Shown here one piece after another: positions 19,670 through 29,269 of a stretch of DNA of 64,000 nt (positions are counted from its first letter, which is position 1; each line of letters opens with the position of its first letter). Below the pieces are notes generated by a model. That model searched no databases, had not been told where the DNA came from, and saw only the letters and a list, made by a program, of their open reading frames with translations. The position numbers and the translations under genes were made by a program. The stretch spans positions 1,488,001 through 1,552,000 of the forward strand of contig NC_009655.1 in the NCBI RefSeq assembly GCF_000017245.1, read 5' to 3'. This stretch comes from Actinobacillus succinogenes 130Z (GTDB taxonomy: Bacteria; Pseudomonadota; Gammaproteobacteria; Enterobacterales; Pasteurellaceae).

Positions 19670-21100
19670 ATGAAAGTATTGCATGTATGTTCTGAATTTT
19701 ATCCTTTATTAAAAACCGGCGGTCTTGCCGATGTGGTGGGAGCATTGCCTGCGGCACAAAAAGCTATTGGCGATGATGCTCGGATTTTAATTCCGGCTTA
19801 TCCCGCTATTTGGCGGGGCATTCCGGATACGGTAGTAGTTGCGGAATTTGATAATTTTGCAGGTCACGTAACGTTACGTTATGGGATTTATAATGGTGTA
19901 GGGGTGTATTTAATTGATGCGCCGCATTTATATGCGCGAGAAGGCAATCCGTACCATGACCAATGGTATAATGATTATGCGGACAACTATAAACGTTTCG
20001 GTTTATTAGGATGGGTTGCTTCGGAATTGGCGTTAGGATTGGATTTCTGGTGGCAGGCGGAAGTGGTGCATGCTCATGACTGGCATGCGGGCTTGGCAAG
20101 TGCCTATTTGGCGGCAAAAGGGCATCCGGCGAAATCCGTATTTACTATCCATAATTTAGCGTACCAAGGTAAATTTGCCGCCCGGCATCTAATCGAATTA
20201 GGCTTACCGGTGGATATGTTCAATGTCAACGGACTAGAATTATACGGCGAAATTTCTTATTTAAAAGCCGGATTGTTCTATTCCGATATGGTTACTACAG
20301 TCAGCCCGACTTATGCGAAAGAAATTACCACTACGGAATTCGGTTACGGCTTACAAGGATTGCTTTCGACATTAGATCAGCAGAACCGTTTAGCTGGTGT
20401 ATTAAATGGTGTAGATGACAGTATTTGGCATCCTAATAACGATCCGTATATTCATCACCATTACAAATTGAAAAGCATGAGCGGCAAGGCAAAAAATAAA
20501 GCCCTATTACAGGAACGTTTTAATTTGCCGCAAAATCCGAATGTGCCGGTTTTTGTGATGATTACCCGTTTAACCGAGCAAAAAGGTGTGGACTTGTTAT
20601 TGCAATGTGCTGATGAAATTGTGAATCAAGGTGGGCAGTTAATGATTCTGGGTTCCGGTGCGCCGCACTTACAGGATTGGGTAAACTGGCTTGCGTCACA
20701 ACATCCCGACAACGTAGGAGTTTGGATTGGTTATGATGAACCGCTTTCCCACCTGATGGTAGCCGGCGGTGATGTGATTTTAGTGCCGAGCCGTTTCGAA
20801 CCTTGCGGATTAACCCAGCTTTACGGGCTGAAGTACGGTACATTACCGCTCGTACGTAAAACCGGCGGATTAGCCGATACGGTAGTGGATAGCAGCGCTG
20901 AAAATATCAAAGCCCGTCGGGCAACAGGTTTCGTGTTTAATAATGCCGAACCGGAAGCTTTACGACACTGTATTCAGCGTGTTTTCTCGCTATGGAGCAA
21001 ACAACGGACATGGTTTACGGTGCGTACTGTCGCTATGGAACAGGATTTCGGTTGGCGTGTAGCTGCCCACCGTTATCATGAATTATATAACAAAATTTGA
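19670..21100 (+). CDS. glgA: Glycogen synthase (ADP-glucose dependent, GT5)
   Basis: Extends alpha-1,4 glucan chains from ADP-glucose. The start is set at 19670 ([27 protein letters not shown]), matching the E. coli N-terminus; this gives 476 residues (E. coli 477). The KTGGLADV motif (15-22) binds ADP-glucose; [29 protein letters not shown] and the C-terminal [31 protein letters not shown] are characteristic of the family. It lies 56 bases after glgC with a hairpin between, and 81 bases before glgP. Confidence 0.97.
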   Translation: MKVLHVCSEFYPLLKTGGLADVVGALPAAQKAIGDDARILIPAYPAIWRGIPDTVVVAEFDNFAGHVTLRYGIYNGVGVYLIDAPHLYAREGNPYHDQWYNDYADNYKRFGLLGWVASELALGLDFWWQAEVVHAHDWHAGLASAYLAAKGHPAKSVFTIHNLAYQGKFAARHLIELGLPVDMFNVNGLELYGEISYLKAGLFYSDMVTTVSPTYAKEITTTEFGYGLQGLLSTLDQQNRLAGVLNGVDDSIWHPNNDPYIHHHYKLKSMSGKAKNKALLQERFNLPQNPNVPVFVMITRLTEQKGVDLLLQCADEIVNQGGQLMILGSGAPHLQDWVNWLASQHPDNVGVWIGYDEPLSHLMVAGGDVILVPSRFEPCGLTQLYGLKYGTLPLVRKTGGLADTVVDSSAENIKARRATGFVFNNAEPEALRHCIQRVFSLWSKQRTWFTVRTVAMEQDFGWRVAAHRYHELYNKI

Positions 21101-21109
21101 TTTTTTTTT

Positions 21110-21148
21110 GACCGCACCGATAAAAAAGAGTAAAGTGCGGTCGTTTTT
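21110..21148. terminator. Uptake-word hairpin between glgA and glgP
   Basis: GACCGCAC (21110-21117) pairs with GTGCGGTC (21135-21142), with a T-run on both sides (21101-21109 and 21144-21148). The 17-base loop weakens it; partial termination would lower glgP expression. Confidence 0.5.
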
Positions 21149-21181
21149 ATTTTCGTTTTAGAATTTAGAGGGAATATTTCT

Positions 21182-23641
21182 ATGCTAGATAAAGTAACAG
21201 AGATGGTTATCTATGATAGACCGGAGCAGACGGTAGAATCGTTTAAAAAATCAGTAGTGTATAAATTGATTTTTGCTATTGGACGTTCGCCGCAAGAAGC
21301 CAGTCAACGTGATTGGCTAAACGCCTTAATGCTAACCATACGTGATTCGGTAACTGAAGGCTGGATCGATACAGCCGCTCAATTTAGAGAAAAAGACACC
21401 CGTCGGGTTTATTATCTTTCTATGGAGTTTTTACTCGGACGAATACTTTCTAATGCATTATTGTCCGAAGGTATTTATGATATCGCTAAAGACGCGTTAA
21501 AAGAGCTGGATATTAATCTGGAAGATTTATTGGAAAAAGAAGTGGATCCGGGGCTGGGAAATGGCGGTTTAGGACGTTTAGCCGCTTGTTTTATGGATTC
21601 TATTGCAACCCTGGGATTACCGGGTATGGGATACGGTATTCGATATGAATACGGAATGTTTAAACAGGATATTGAAAACGGTCAGCAAATAGAAAAACCT
21701 GACGCATGGCTGGAAAAAGGCTCGCCGTGGGAATTTGTCCGACCGTCAAAACGTCATAAAATCCGTTTCGGCGGTAGTATCTATTTCGAAGGTAAAAAAT
21801 GTATTTGGAAACCCGCGGAAGAAATTACCGCACTGGCTTATGATCACATTATTCCGGGATACGAGACAGCGTCCGCCAGTACGCTTCGGTTATGGAATGC
21901 GCATGCAGCGGATGTATTCAATTTGGAAGATTTTAACAAAGGGGATTATTTTGGTGCTATTGCGGATCGTTCGTCTATTGAAAACGTTTCCCGCGTATTG
22001 TATCCGAACGATTCTACCGGGGCGGGACGGGAATTACGTTTACGCCAGGAATATTTCTTAGTTTCGGCTTCTTTACAGGATATTATTAAGCGTCATAAAC
22101 GAACTCACGGTACAGTAGAAAATTTAGCCGATGAAGTGTCCATTCATTTGAATGATACTCACCCGGCACTGGCGATTCCGGATTTAATGTGTATTTTGGT
22201 GGATGAAGAAGGTTTGTCTTGGAAAAAAGCTTGGGATATGACTCGTCGTATTTTTTCCTATACTTGCCATACATTGATGTCCGAAGCATTGGAAACTTGG
22301 CCGGTAGATATGATGAGCAAAATTTTACCCCGCCATTTACAAATGATTTTTGAAATTAACGATTATTTCTTGGATTACGTAAAAACCTACGTCACTACTG
22401 ATGTGGATTTTATCCGTCGTGTATCTTTAATTGAAGAAGAGGGGCAACGCAAAGTCAAAATGGGCTGGTTGTCCGTTGTCGGTTCTCATAAAGTAAACGG
22501 TGTGGCGGAAATTCACTCACGGTTAATGGTTGAATCGACTTTCTCCGATTTTGCCAAAATTTATCCGGAACGTTTTACCAATGTGACGAACGGTGTAACT
22601 CCGCGTCGCTGGATTGGCGTAGCCAATCCGCAATTAGCCGCCTTATTCGACGAATATATCGGTTTGGACTGGCGTAGAGATTTAACTCAGTTGGCAAATT
22701 TAAAAGAACATTTTATCGATCCTAAATTGAAAACCCGCTTAGCCGAAATTAAGTTTGCCAATAAACAAAAATTAGCAAAATATATTATGCGTGAACTGGA
22801 TATCGAAGTGAATCCGGAAGCATTGTTTGATGTGCAAATCAAACGCATTCACGAATATAAACGCCAATTTTTGAACGTGTTGCATATTATCACCCGCTAT
22901 AACCAGATTTTGGAAAATCCAGAAAAAGATTGGGTACCCCGTGTGTTTATCTTAGCTGGTAAAGCGGCATCGTCATACCATCTGGCGAAGCAAACCATTA
23001 GACTGATTAATGATGTGGCTGAAATCATCAATAATGACGAGCGAATTCGCGGCTTGCTTAAAGTAGTATTTATTCCTAATTACAGTGTGAGCTTGGCTGA
23101 ATTAATCATTCCTGCCGCCGATATTTCCGAGCAAATTTCCCTTGCCGGTACGGAAGCCTCCGGTACCAGTAATATGAAATTCGCGTTGAACGGCGCTTTA
23201 ACCTTAGGAACGCTGGACGGTGCGAATGTGGAAATTTTGGAAAATGTGGGCAAAGATAATATATTTATTTTTGGTAACACCGTAGAACAAGTGGAAGAGT
23301 TACGTCGTAACGGTTATCATCCGATGGATTACTATTCTAGTGATGATGATTTACGTCTTGCCGTTAACCAGATTGTATCGGGACATTTCTCACCGAAAGA
23401 GCCTACCCGTTATAATCTGGTGGGAGCGTCGTCACAGGCGCAGGATTATTATCAGTCATTGGCCGATTTCCGCAGCTATGTGGATGCTCATGCATTAGTG
23501 GATGAAAAATATAAAGATCAGGATGCCTGGGTAATGAGTTCTATGCACAATATCGCCAATATGGGCTTTTTCTCCTCGGATCGTACTATTCAGGAATATG
23601 CAGAAAGAATCTGGCGTATAAAGCCTCTTGATGTCGATTAA
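21182..23641 (+). CDS. glgP: Glycogen phosphorylase
   Basis: Releases glucose-1-phosphate from glycogen chain ends using a pyridoxal phosphate cofactor. The 819 residues match E. coli GlgP (815). Visible: [11 protein letters not shown] near residue 78, [33 protein letters not shown] and the PLP-site motif [28 protein letters not shown], whose Lys holds the cofactor. TAGAGGGAATATTTCT precedes the ATG. It is the last gene of the glycogen block, followed by a terminator made from two uptake words. Confidence 0.98.
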   Translation: MLDKVTEMVIYDRPEQTVESFKKSVVYKLIFAIGRSPQEASQRDWLNALMLTIRDSVTEGWIDTAAQFREKDTRRVYYLSMEFLLGRILSNALLSEGIYDIAKDALKELDINLEDLLEKEVDPGLGNGGLGRLAACFMDSIATLGLPGMGYGIRYEYGMFKQDIENGQQIEKPDAWLEKGSPWEFVRPSKRHKIRFGGSIYFEGKKCIWKPAEEITALAYDHIIPGYETASASTLRLWNAHAADVFNLEDFNKGDYFGAIADRSSIENVSRVLYPNDSTGAGRELRLRQEYFLVSASLQDIIKRHKRTHGTVENLADEVSIHLNDTHPALAIPDLMCILVDEEGLSWKKAWDMTRRIFSYTCHTLMSEALETWPVDMMSKILPRHLQMIFEINDYFLDYVKTYVTTDVDFIRRVSLIEEEGQRKVKMGWLSVVGSHKVNGVAEIHSRLMVESTFSDFAKIYPERFTNVTNGVTPRRWIGVANPQLAALFDEYIGLDWRRDLTQLANLKEHFIDPKLKTRLAEIKFANKQKLAKYIMRELDIEVNPEALFDVQIKRIHEYKRQFLNVLHIITRYNQILENPEKDWVPRVFILAGKAASSYHLAKQTIRLINDVAEIINNDERIRGLLKVVFIPNYSVSLAELIIPAADISEQISLAGTEASGTSNMKFALNGALTLGTLDGANVEILENVGKDNIFIFGNTVEQVEELRRNGYHPMDYYSSDDDLRLAVNQIVSGHFSPKEPTRYNLVGASSQAQDYYQSLADFRSYVDAHALVDEKYKDQDAWVMSSMHNIANMGFFSSDRTIQEYAERIWRIKPLDVD

Positions 23642-23661
23642 TCCGGTTTTATTAATAAAAA

Positions 23662-23706
23662 AAAGTGTGGTCAAAAGATTGTTAAAATTGACCGCACTTT
23701 TATTTT
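23662..23706. terminator. Terminator after glgP made of paired uptake words
   Basis: AAAGTGTGGTCAA (from 23662; one base off the uptake core) pairs with TTGACCGCACTTT (to 23700), then TATTTTT. The G-T change leaves a tolerable mismatch in the stem. Confidence 0.8.
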
Positions 23707-23762
23707 TGGCTATTCTCGGCACGTAGTTTAGTTATTTTAGTTTTATGAAAGGCAAAAGCAGT

Positions 23763-24599
23763 ATGCGCCACAATCCCGATTATTTTTATTTAAAGATGGA
23801 AGAACATTTTCTTCATGTTCCTTATTTCAATCGTCAACGCCGAATTCGGGTACTGTTACCGAAAAATTACCATCATGAACCGAATTGTTCTTATCCTGTA
23901 CTGTACATGCACGACGGACAAAATGTGTTTTACAGCAAAGAGTCTTATTCCGGTTATTCATGGAAAGTTATTCCGACGCTTAAATACCATAAAGAATTTC
24001 CGAAACTCATCGTGGTGGGTATTGATAATGCGGAAGCGGCACGTTTAGACGAATATTCGCCATGGCAAACGGACGTAGGTAATACCCCGGAAGCCCGCGC
24101 TGCCGGCGGTATGGGTTATGAATACGGTGAATGGGTAGTGAACGAAGTGAAACCTTTTATCGATCGCCATTATCGCACTAAATCCGATCGTTCGAATACC
24201 CTATTGGCGGGTAGTTCCATGGGCGGTATTATTACTGCTTATATGGGCGCAGCTTATCCGCAGGTATTTGGCCATTTGGGCGTATTTTCACTGGCTTCAT
24301 GGTTTAACGAGCCGGCATTTTTAGATTTTACCCACCGCCATTCCATTGATTCGAACAGCCGTGTATTTATTCAGGTAGGAACCAACGAAGGGGATGAAGC
24401 GGATTCGCAGTTTATTTCCAATATGAATCAGGCTTATATTGATTGCTCGTTGCGTTATTATCAATCATTGTTGCGCACAGGTCATCCGTTAGACAATATT
24501 CGTTTAAAAATTATGGCAAACGAAATTCACCATGAGAAATACTGGGCGGATCATTTTGCAGAATTTTTAGCGTTTTCACTGGTGGGATATGACAGATGA
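23763..24599 (+). CDS. Putative esterase (alpha/beta hydrolase, enterochelin esterase-like)
   Basis: An alpha/beta hydrolase of the putative esterase family (PF00756 type), with no signal peptide, so probably cytoplasmic. The nucleophile elbow is GSSMGG; GTNEGDEADSQ and NEIHHEKYWADHFAEF supply likely acid and His residues. YPVLYMHDGQNVF is the typical oxyanion region. I prefer the second ATG (23763; AAAGGC upstream) over 23745, which lacks a ribosome site; this gives 278 residues. It faces a second, related hydrolase (24685-25437) and an ATP-grasp gene across a shared terminator. Substrate unknown. Confidence 0.8.
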   Translation: MRHNPDYFYLKMEEHFLHVPYFNRQRRIRVLLPKNYHHEPNCSYPVLYMHDGQNVFYSKESYSGYSWKVIPTLKYHKEFPKLIVVGIDNAEAARLDEYSPWQTDVGNTPEARAAGGMGYEYGEWVVNEVKPFIDRHYRTKSDRSNTLLAGSSMGGIITAYMGAAYPQVFGHLGVFSLASWFNEPAFLDFTHRHSIDSNSRVFIQVGTNEGDEADSQFISNMNQAYIDCSLRYYQSLLRTGHPLDNIRLKIMANEIHHEKYWADHFAEFLAFSLVGYDR

Positions 24600-24652
24600 G
24601 GATTCAAAAGTGCGGTCAAAAAATTGATATTTTTTAGCTCGATTTACTGATT

Positions 24653-24681
24653 AAAAGGCGCATGATTGAACTGCGCCTTTT
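24653..24681. terminator. Bidirectional terminator between the two esterase genes
   Basis: AAAAGGCGCA (24653-24662) pairs perfectly with TGCGCCTTTT (24672-24681), with flanking A and T tracts. A single uptake word lies just left of it at about 24608. Confidence 0.85.
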
Positions 24682-24684
24682 AAA

Positions 24685-25437
24685 TTAGATGATACCCTGT
24701 TCTTCCAGTTTGCTCAGGAAGAAAGGCATTTGTACTCGCCACCAAGGCCAATCATGATCCACATCATTTCCCCAGAAATCAAACCATGCAGAAATTCCTT
24801 TGGCGTCGAACGCTTCTTTTAAACGGGCGGTATCGGAAATGTGATCCGCTTCCCAAGCACCTTGTCCCACGGCGATAATATAGTGGTTTTGGCGATAACG
24901 CTCTAAGAACCAGTTATCATTTTGTCCCCACAGGCTGTCAATCGGCGAATTAAAATATACCGCTTGATCACCGCCGAATTCACCGGTGAAAAAACGGGCG
25001 TCGTATACACCGCTTAATGCAATGACCGTATCAAATAAATCAGGATGACGTAGTCCGAAATTTACGGAATGGAATGCCCCCATGCTGCATCCGGTAGCAA
25101 TCATAGTGCCGTTCCATTGGGATTCATGACGAATTAGCGGCACCAGTTCATGTACGATATAACGATCATAAGCGTTATGAGCTAACGCCATATCATGTCC
25201 GGATTTCCATGTAGCAAGCCAAGACTCTTTATCATAAGAGTCCGGGGTATAAAATTTGATTAGCCCGCGATCAATAAAACTGCGACAAGCTTCAATCATG
25301 CCGAAATTGGCATATTCGTTCTGATTACCGCCGGAAGAGGAAAATACCACAACCGGTTTTCCTGCATGGCCATATACATTGAAGTACATTTCACGACCTA
25401 ATTCACCGCTCCAATGGCTTCTTCTTTCAAAATGCAT
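24685..25437 (-). CDS. Second putative esterase, linked to the ATP-grasp gene
   Basis: A 250-residue alpha/beta hydrolase of the same broad esterase family as its convergent neighbour. GCSMGA is the nucleophile elbow; KPVVVFSSSGGNQNEY is the oxyanion region; FWGNDVDHDWPWWRVQMPFF carries the likely catalytic His, in the same setting as in the other esterase. No signal peptide. AAGGAAAAACT precedes the ATG. It lies 50 bases downstream of the ATP-grasp gene on the same strand with a GC hairpin between, so the two are probably one transcript. Substrate unknown. Confidence 0.8.
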   Translation of the reverse strand: MHFERRSHWSGELGREMYFNVYGHAGKPVVVFSSSGGNQNEYANFGMIEACRSFIDRGLIKFYTPDSYDKESWLATWKSGHDMALAHNAYDRYIVHELVPLIRHESQWNGTMIATGCSMGAFHSVNFGLRHPDLFDTVIALSGVYDARFFTGEFGGDQAVYFNSPIDSLWGQNDNWFLERYRQNHYIIAVGQGAWEADHISDTARLKEAFDAKGISAWFDFWGNDVDHDWPWWRVQMPFFLSKLEEQGII

Positions 25438-25453
25438 AGTTTTTCCTTTTACA

Positions 25454-25471
25454 GGCGGGCTGTCTCCCGCC
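25454..25471 (-). other. GC-rich intercistronic hairpin
   Basis: GGCGGG (25454-25459) pairs with CCCGCC (25466-25471) between the ATP-grasp gene and the second esterase. It lies just upstream of the esterase ribosome site. It may attenuate or stabilise the message. Confidence 0.45.
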
Positions 25472-25487
25472 TTATTAATTAATCTTG

Positions 25488-26666
25488 TTATTGTTTGTCT
25501 TGCGCAAACCGCACGATTTCGCGTAATTGCTCCATGGTTTCGGTCCGAGCCAAAATACCGTGTTCTCCCATGACCTTGGCAAAAACTCCCGGTACGGTTT
25601 GTACGCTGATGATATTACCGCTGAATTTTCGGCAGACATCATCGATGGAATTTACGTAATTTTGATTAGCTTTACGTGAGATATACACCACATTCCACGG
25701 ATGGGTGATATTTGCATAGAATTTGTTTTCGGTGACAATATGGGCATATTCAAGGAATACGTCGAAATCATTGGCGTAGTTCCACATATCAATAGTTAAA
25801 CCGCCCGGCGGACGACAGTTGATTTCAAGCGGTAACAATTCTCCGTTTTTTTTCACCCGGAAAAATTCGAAATGGAAGAAACGTTCGCGTACTTTAAAGG
25901 CTTTCACGCATTTTTTACCTAATTCTACCAGTTTGGGCGAAATTTCCCGGGGAACGTAATAAAACATGTCGCCGTCTTTTTCGACGGTGTCTAATACCGC
26001 TTCGGAATATTCAAGACTGGAATAGAAAACGATGTTGCCGTCATGATCCACCAATCCATCGAAAGTGACAATGTCACCATCGATAAATTCTTCCATAATA
26101 TATTCCACATTCGGATTTTTATAGCCAAAAAAATCTTCCAATTCCACCGCACTTTTGATTTTATAAGTGTCGCTTGCACCGACCCCGGAATTCGGTTTGA
26201 TGATAACCGGAAATTTCAGACTTTTCGCCAGTTTACGCGCATCATCGTCATCGCCGAATACGCGACCTTGAGCCACCTTCAAACCGCTTTTACGGAAAAC
26301 TTCTTTCATTTGCGCCTTGGTTTTAATGGCAAGCATGTCGTCATTTTTATAACCGAACACGTTAAAATCGGTGCGTAATTTAGCATCCAGTTCTAACCAG
26401 TATTCGTTATGGGATTCGATACGGTGGATACGTCCGTATTTATGAGCGAAATAGCCGACGGCGCGATAAACCTGATCATAATCTTCCATGTTATCTACTC
26501 GATAGTATTCCGTTAATGAAGCTTTTAATGTGTCGCTAAGTTGAGCATAAGGGGTGTCGGCAATGCCTAATGTATTAATCCCGCATTCTTTCATTCGAAC
26601 GGCAAACGTTTCGAAGTTGGACGGAAAGTGGGGAGAAATCATCACAAAATTGAGAGGTTGGGCCAT
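25488..26666 (-). CDS. ATP-grasp carboxylate-amine/thiol ligase-like protein
   Basis: ATP-grasp enzymes join a carboxylate to an amine or thiol through an acyl-phosphate. The 392-residue protein shows the fold in order: a pre-ATP-grasp N-terminal domain (about 1-105), FPVIIKPNSGVGASDTYKI (ATP-binding Lys and glycine loop, about 150-170), VEYIMEEFIDGDIVTFDGLVD, and FHFEFFRVKKNGELLPLEINCRPPGGLTIDM, where ExN coordinates magnesium. A C-terminal domain of about 100 residues follows. Substrates cannot be read from sequence. It sits with two esterase genes in what looks like one small pathway. GGAG precedes the ATG. Confidence 0.85.
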   Translation of the reverse strand: MAQPLNFVMISPHFPSNFETFAVRMKECGINTLGIADTPYAQLSDTLKASLTEYYRVDNMEDYDQVYRAVGYFAHKYGRIHRIESHNEYWLELDAKLRTDFNVFGYKNDDMLAIKTKAQMKEVFRKSGLKVAQGRVFGDDDDARKLAKSLKFPVIIKPNSGVGASDTYKIKSAVELEDFFGYKNPNVEYIMEEFIDGDIVTFDGLVDHDGNIVFYSSLEYSEAVLDTVEKDGDMFYYVPREISPKLVELGKKCVKAFKVRERFFHFEFFRVKKNGELLPLEINCRPPGGLTIDMWNYANDFDVFLEYAHIVTENKFYANITHPWNVVYISRKANQNYVNSIDDVCRKFSGNIISVQTVPGVFAKVMGEHGILARTETMEQLREIVRFAQDKQ

Positions 26667-26807
26667 AGACTGGTTCTCCGATTAGTAAAAAAATTGTTGG
26701 TGATTTGATTCTAAGCGAAAATCGGTCTTTTTTAAACGATTTTCTGGCTAAAAAGCGCCTAATTAGGTAATTAAAATTTTTTAATGCGTTTTTTGCAGTA
26801 AATAGGT

Positions 26808-26834
26808 TAGAATAAGCAACGCAAACGATTTACA
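26808..26834 (+). promoter_or_regulatory. glyA promoter region with a PurR-like operator
   Basis: TAGAAT at 26808-26813 is a possible -10. Immediately downstream, ACGCAAACGATTTACAT (from 26819) fits the PurR consensus ANGCAANCGNTTNCNT through the core (GCAAACGATT), with departures at the right end. E. coli glyA is also under PurR control, so the position makes sense. Confidence 0.55.
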
Positions 26835-26865
26835 TCCGTCTCTTTTATTCAGAAGGAATATACAC

Positions 26866-28134
26866 ATGTTAGAAAAGAAAACCATTGCGGAATTAGACCC
26901 GGTTTTATGGGACGCCATGCAAAATGAAGTACGTCGCCAGGAAGAACATATTGAGTTAATCGCGTCGGAAAATTACGTCACGCCGGCAGTTATGCAAGCG
27001 CAAGGTTCCCAGTTAACCAATAAATATGCCGAAGGCTATCCGGGTAAACGTTACTACGGTGGTTGCGAATATGTGGATATCGTGGAACAGTTGGCTATTG
27101 ATCGCGCAAAAGAGTTATTCGGTGCGGAATATGCCAATGTTCAACCGCATTCGGGGTCGCAAGCGAATGCTGCCGTATATGGGGCATTGTTAAGTGCGGG
27201 CGATACGATTTTAGGGATGGATTTGGCCCACGGCGGTCACTTGACCCATGGTGCGAAAGTGAGTTTTTCCGGTAAAATTTATAATTCCGTCCTTTACGGT
27301 ATTACTGCTGACGGCGTGATTGACTATGCCGACGTACGTACAAAAGCCTTAGAAAGCAAACCGAAAATGATTGTTGCCGGTTTCTCCGCCTATTCCCAAG
27401 TAATCGATTGGGCTAAAATGCGCGAAATTGCCGATGAAGTGGATGCCTACCTGTTCGTGGATATGGCGCACGTTGCCGGTTTAATTGCCGCAGGTTTATA
27501 TCCGAATCCGTTACCGCATGCTCATGTTGTCACGACTACAACTCACAAAACTTTAGCCGGTCCTCGCGGCGGTTTAATTTTATCCGCCTGCGGCGATGAA
27601 GATATCTATAAAAAATTAAACAGTTCCGTATTTCCGGCAAACCAGGGCGGTCCGTTAATGCATGTGATTGCGGCGAAAGCGGTATGCTTCAAAGAGGCAT
27701 TGGAACCTTCATTTAAAGTATATCAGGCTCAGGTTCTGAAAAATGCCAAAGCGATGGTGGAAGTTTTCAAACAACGCGGTTTTGACGTGGTTTCCAACGG
27801 CACGGAAAATCATTTGTTCCTTGTAAGCTTCATTAAACAAGGTTTAACCGGTAAACAGGCTGATGCCGCATTAGGCGCGGCGAATATTACGGTGAATAAA
27901 AATTCCGTCCCGAACGATCCGCAAAAACCGTTTGTCACTTCCGGTATCCGGGTGGGGTCGCCTTCAATTACCCGTCGCGGTTTCAGCGAAACCGATGCGG
28001 CAACTTTAGCCGGCTGGATGTGTGATGTATTGGAAAGTATCGGCAAAGACAATCACGAACAAGTGATTGCCGAGACTAAAACCAAAGTGTTAGACATCTG
28101 CAAACGCTTACCGGTTTACGGTATTGGACGTTAA
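26866..28134 (+). CDS. glyA: Serine hydroxymethyltransferase
   Basis: Converts serine and tetrahydrofolate to glycine and methylene-tetrahydrofolate, the main source of one-carbon units. The 422-residue protein has [57 protein letters not shown], the PLP-lysine motif [15 protein letters not shown] (about residues 222-236) and [26 protein letters not shown] supplies the ribosome site. A PurR-like operator lies upstream, and a hairpin terminator overlaps the start of the next gene. Confidence 0.98.
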   Translation: MLEKKTIAELDPVLWDAMQNEVRRQEEHIELIASENYVTPAVMQAQGSQLTNKYAEGYPGKRYYGGCEYVDIVEQLAIDRAKELFGAEYANVQPHSGSQANAAVYGALLSAGDTILGMDLAHGGHLTHGAKVSFSGKIYNSVLYGITADGVIDYADVRTKALESKPKMIVAGFSAYSQVIDWAKMREIADEVDAYLFVDMAHVAGLIAAGLYPNPLPHAHVVTTTTHKTLAGPRGGLILSACGDEDIYKKLNSSVFPANQGGPLMHVIAAKAVCFKEALEPSFKVYQAQVLKNAKAMVEVFKQRGFDVVSNGTENHLFLVSFIKQGLTGKQADAALGAANITVNKNSVPNDPQKPFVTSGIRVGSPSITRRGFSETDAATLAGWMCDVLESIGKDNHEQVIAETKTKVLDICKRLPVYGIGR

Positions 28135-28145
28135 TTTTTTATACG

Positions 28146-28172
28146 GCGACGGTGAATATCGTCGCTTATTTT
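28146..28172 (+). terminator. glyA terminator overlapping the DUF1294 start
   Basis: GCGACG (28146-28151) pairs with CGTCGC (28160-28165), followed by TTATTTTTT. The GTG at 28152 falls in the loop. Confidence 0.6.
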
Positions 28173-28388
28173 TTAATGCGCTCGGATAAACAGCGCGCCG
28201 TCGATAAAGACTGGCGTGTGCCTGAATACGTTTTCCTCATCTTGTGTTTTATCGGCGGATTTATCGGTGTGCATTTAGGCATGGAACATTATCGCCACAA
28301 AACCCGCCATTGGACGTTTAAAGCGGCAGTGCTGGTAAGTGCGGTGGGATTTTTAATCGTTTTACCGTTTTATTTCCTGTTTGTCTGA
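28152..28388 (+). CDS. DUF1294 family small membrane protein
   Basis: A 78-residue membrane protein of unknown function. The pattern AYFLMRSDKQRAVDKDWRVPEYVFLILCFIGGFIGVHLGMEHYRHKT is the DUF1294 signature (DK-RA, R-PE, GG--G, RHKT). The only usable start that keeps the N-terminal hydrophobic part is GTG 28152; it has no clear ribosome site and sits in the loop of the glyA terminator hairpin. ATG 28176 is an alternative that would lose the first hydrophobic stretch. Two to three membrane segments (about 1-9 partial, 27-43, 57-77). Confidence 0.75.
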   Translation: MNIVAYFLMRSDKQRAVDKDWRVPEYVFLILCFIGGFIGVHLGMEHYRHKTRHWTFKAAVLVSAVGFLIVLPFYFLFV

Positions 28389-28401
28389 AAATTAATGCTT
28401 T

Positions 28402-28434
28402 CTTCATTTTTTCTTAAGTTTTCTTTGGTTTAAT
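28402..28434 (+). promoter_or_regulatory. ygiW promoter with a PmrA/QseB-type box
   Basis: CTTCAT-TTTTT-CTTAAG (28402-28418) matches YTTAAK-N5-YTTAAK in 11 of 12 informative positions. Ten bases later TTTAAT (28429-28434) fits a -10 element (5/6). The spacing is the same as in the macA promoter. Because qseBC follow ygiW, this is a plausible autoregulatory site. Confidence 0.55.
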
Positions 28435-28492
28435 CATCTCAACAAAACAATAAACGTGTTGTTTATGGGAATGTTTAAAGGGAGGATTCATC

Positions 28493-29182
28493 ATGAAAAA
28501 GACACATTTAATTTCAATTTTAACGTTATCTGTGATTGGTACGGCAACCTTTGTTCATGCGGCGGACCCTAAAGAGGGCTTTGCTAATTTAACGGATAAA
28601 TCCGCAACTGAACGCGTGGAAATGCCGAGTACCAATGATGCCGGAAACGGTCGATTCCCGGCAGGGGTACGAAACGGTTTTATTGATCCGTCCAACGCTA
28701 ATCAGACAAATATGCCGAGATATGTTAACCGATGGGGCGAAGAACGGTTCGGCAGAGGATTGCCTTGTGATCAAGCCTGTATGCGCGATTTCAGAATGGG
28801 ACAACCGATGCGCGGAGCATTCCATCGCGGCGGCATGATGCCTTATCATTCTTGCATGCAGGGATTCGCTCATCCGAGCTGGGGCGGTTTTTCCGCTTCA
28901 AAAGAACCGACCAAAGTAGCGGATGCGGAAAAATGGCAAGACGATCAATTCATTACTTTAGAAGGCAATATCATTAAACAAACAGGTCGGAAAGATTTCG
29001 TCTTTAAAGACGGCTCCGGTGAATTAACCTTAGAAATTCCTCGTCGTGCATGGTATGGAACGGTAACGCCGGAAGACAAGGTTCGTATTACAGCCGGTGT
29101 GGAAAAATCCTGGGGTAAAACCGAAGTTCGGGCATTCAGTGTAACATTCGCGGACAAATCCACCTCAGCCGAAAAACCATAA
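28493..29182 (+). CDS. ygiW: YgiW/YdeI-family periplasmic OB-fold protein with a Cys/His/Met-rich insert
   Basis: A periplasmic stress-related protein of the bacterial OB-fold (BOF) family. MKKTHLISILTLSVIGTATFVHA is a signal peptide. The OB fold occupies about residues 150-222 (FITLEGNIIKQTGRKDFVFKDGSGEL, WYGTVTPEDKVRITAGVEKSWGKTEVRAFSV). At 229 residues it is roughly 100 longer than E. coli YgiW. The extra N-terminal part includes a Cys/His/Met cluster (residues about 92-126: CDQAC, HRGGMMPYHSCM), which might bind metal. GGGAGGATTCATC gives a good ribosome site. ygiW precedes qseBC here in the same direction, as reported in Aggregatibacter. Confidence 0.88.
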   Translation: MKKTHLISILTLSVIGTATFVHAADPKEGFANLTDKSATERVEMPSTNDAGNGRFPAGVRNGFIDPSNANQTNMPRYVNRWGEERFGRGLPCDQACMRDFRMGQPMRGAFHRGGMMPYHSCMQGFAHPSWGGFSASKEPTKVADAEKWQDDQFITLEGNIIKQTGRKDFVFKDGSGELTLEIPRRAWYGTVTPEDKVRITAGVEKSWGKTEVRAFSVTFADKSTSAEKP

Positions 29183-29193
29183 TTCAATGAAAG

Positions 29194-29219
29194 AAAGCGG
29201 CGGCAATGCCGCTTTTTTG
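29194..29219 (+). terminator. Terminator (possibly leaky) between ygiW and qseB
   Basis: AAAGCGGC (29194-29201) pairs with GCCGCTTT (29208-29215), then more T. Some read-through would be needed if the QseB-type promoter upstream of ygiW also drives qseBC. Confidence 0.8.
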
Positions 29220-29269
29220 TTACACTGAACCGAGTAAAATAAATACCGGATAAAAGTGCGGTCAGAAAA

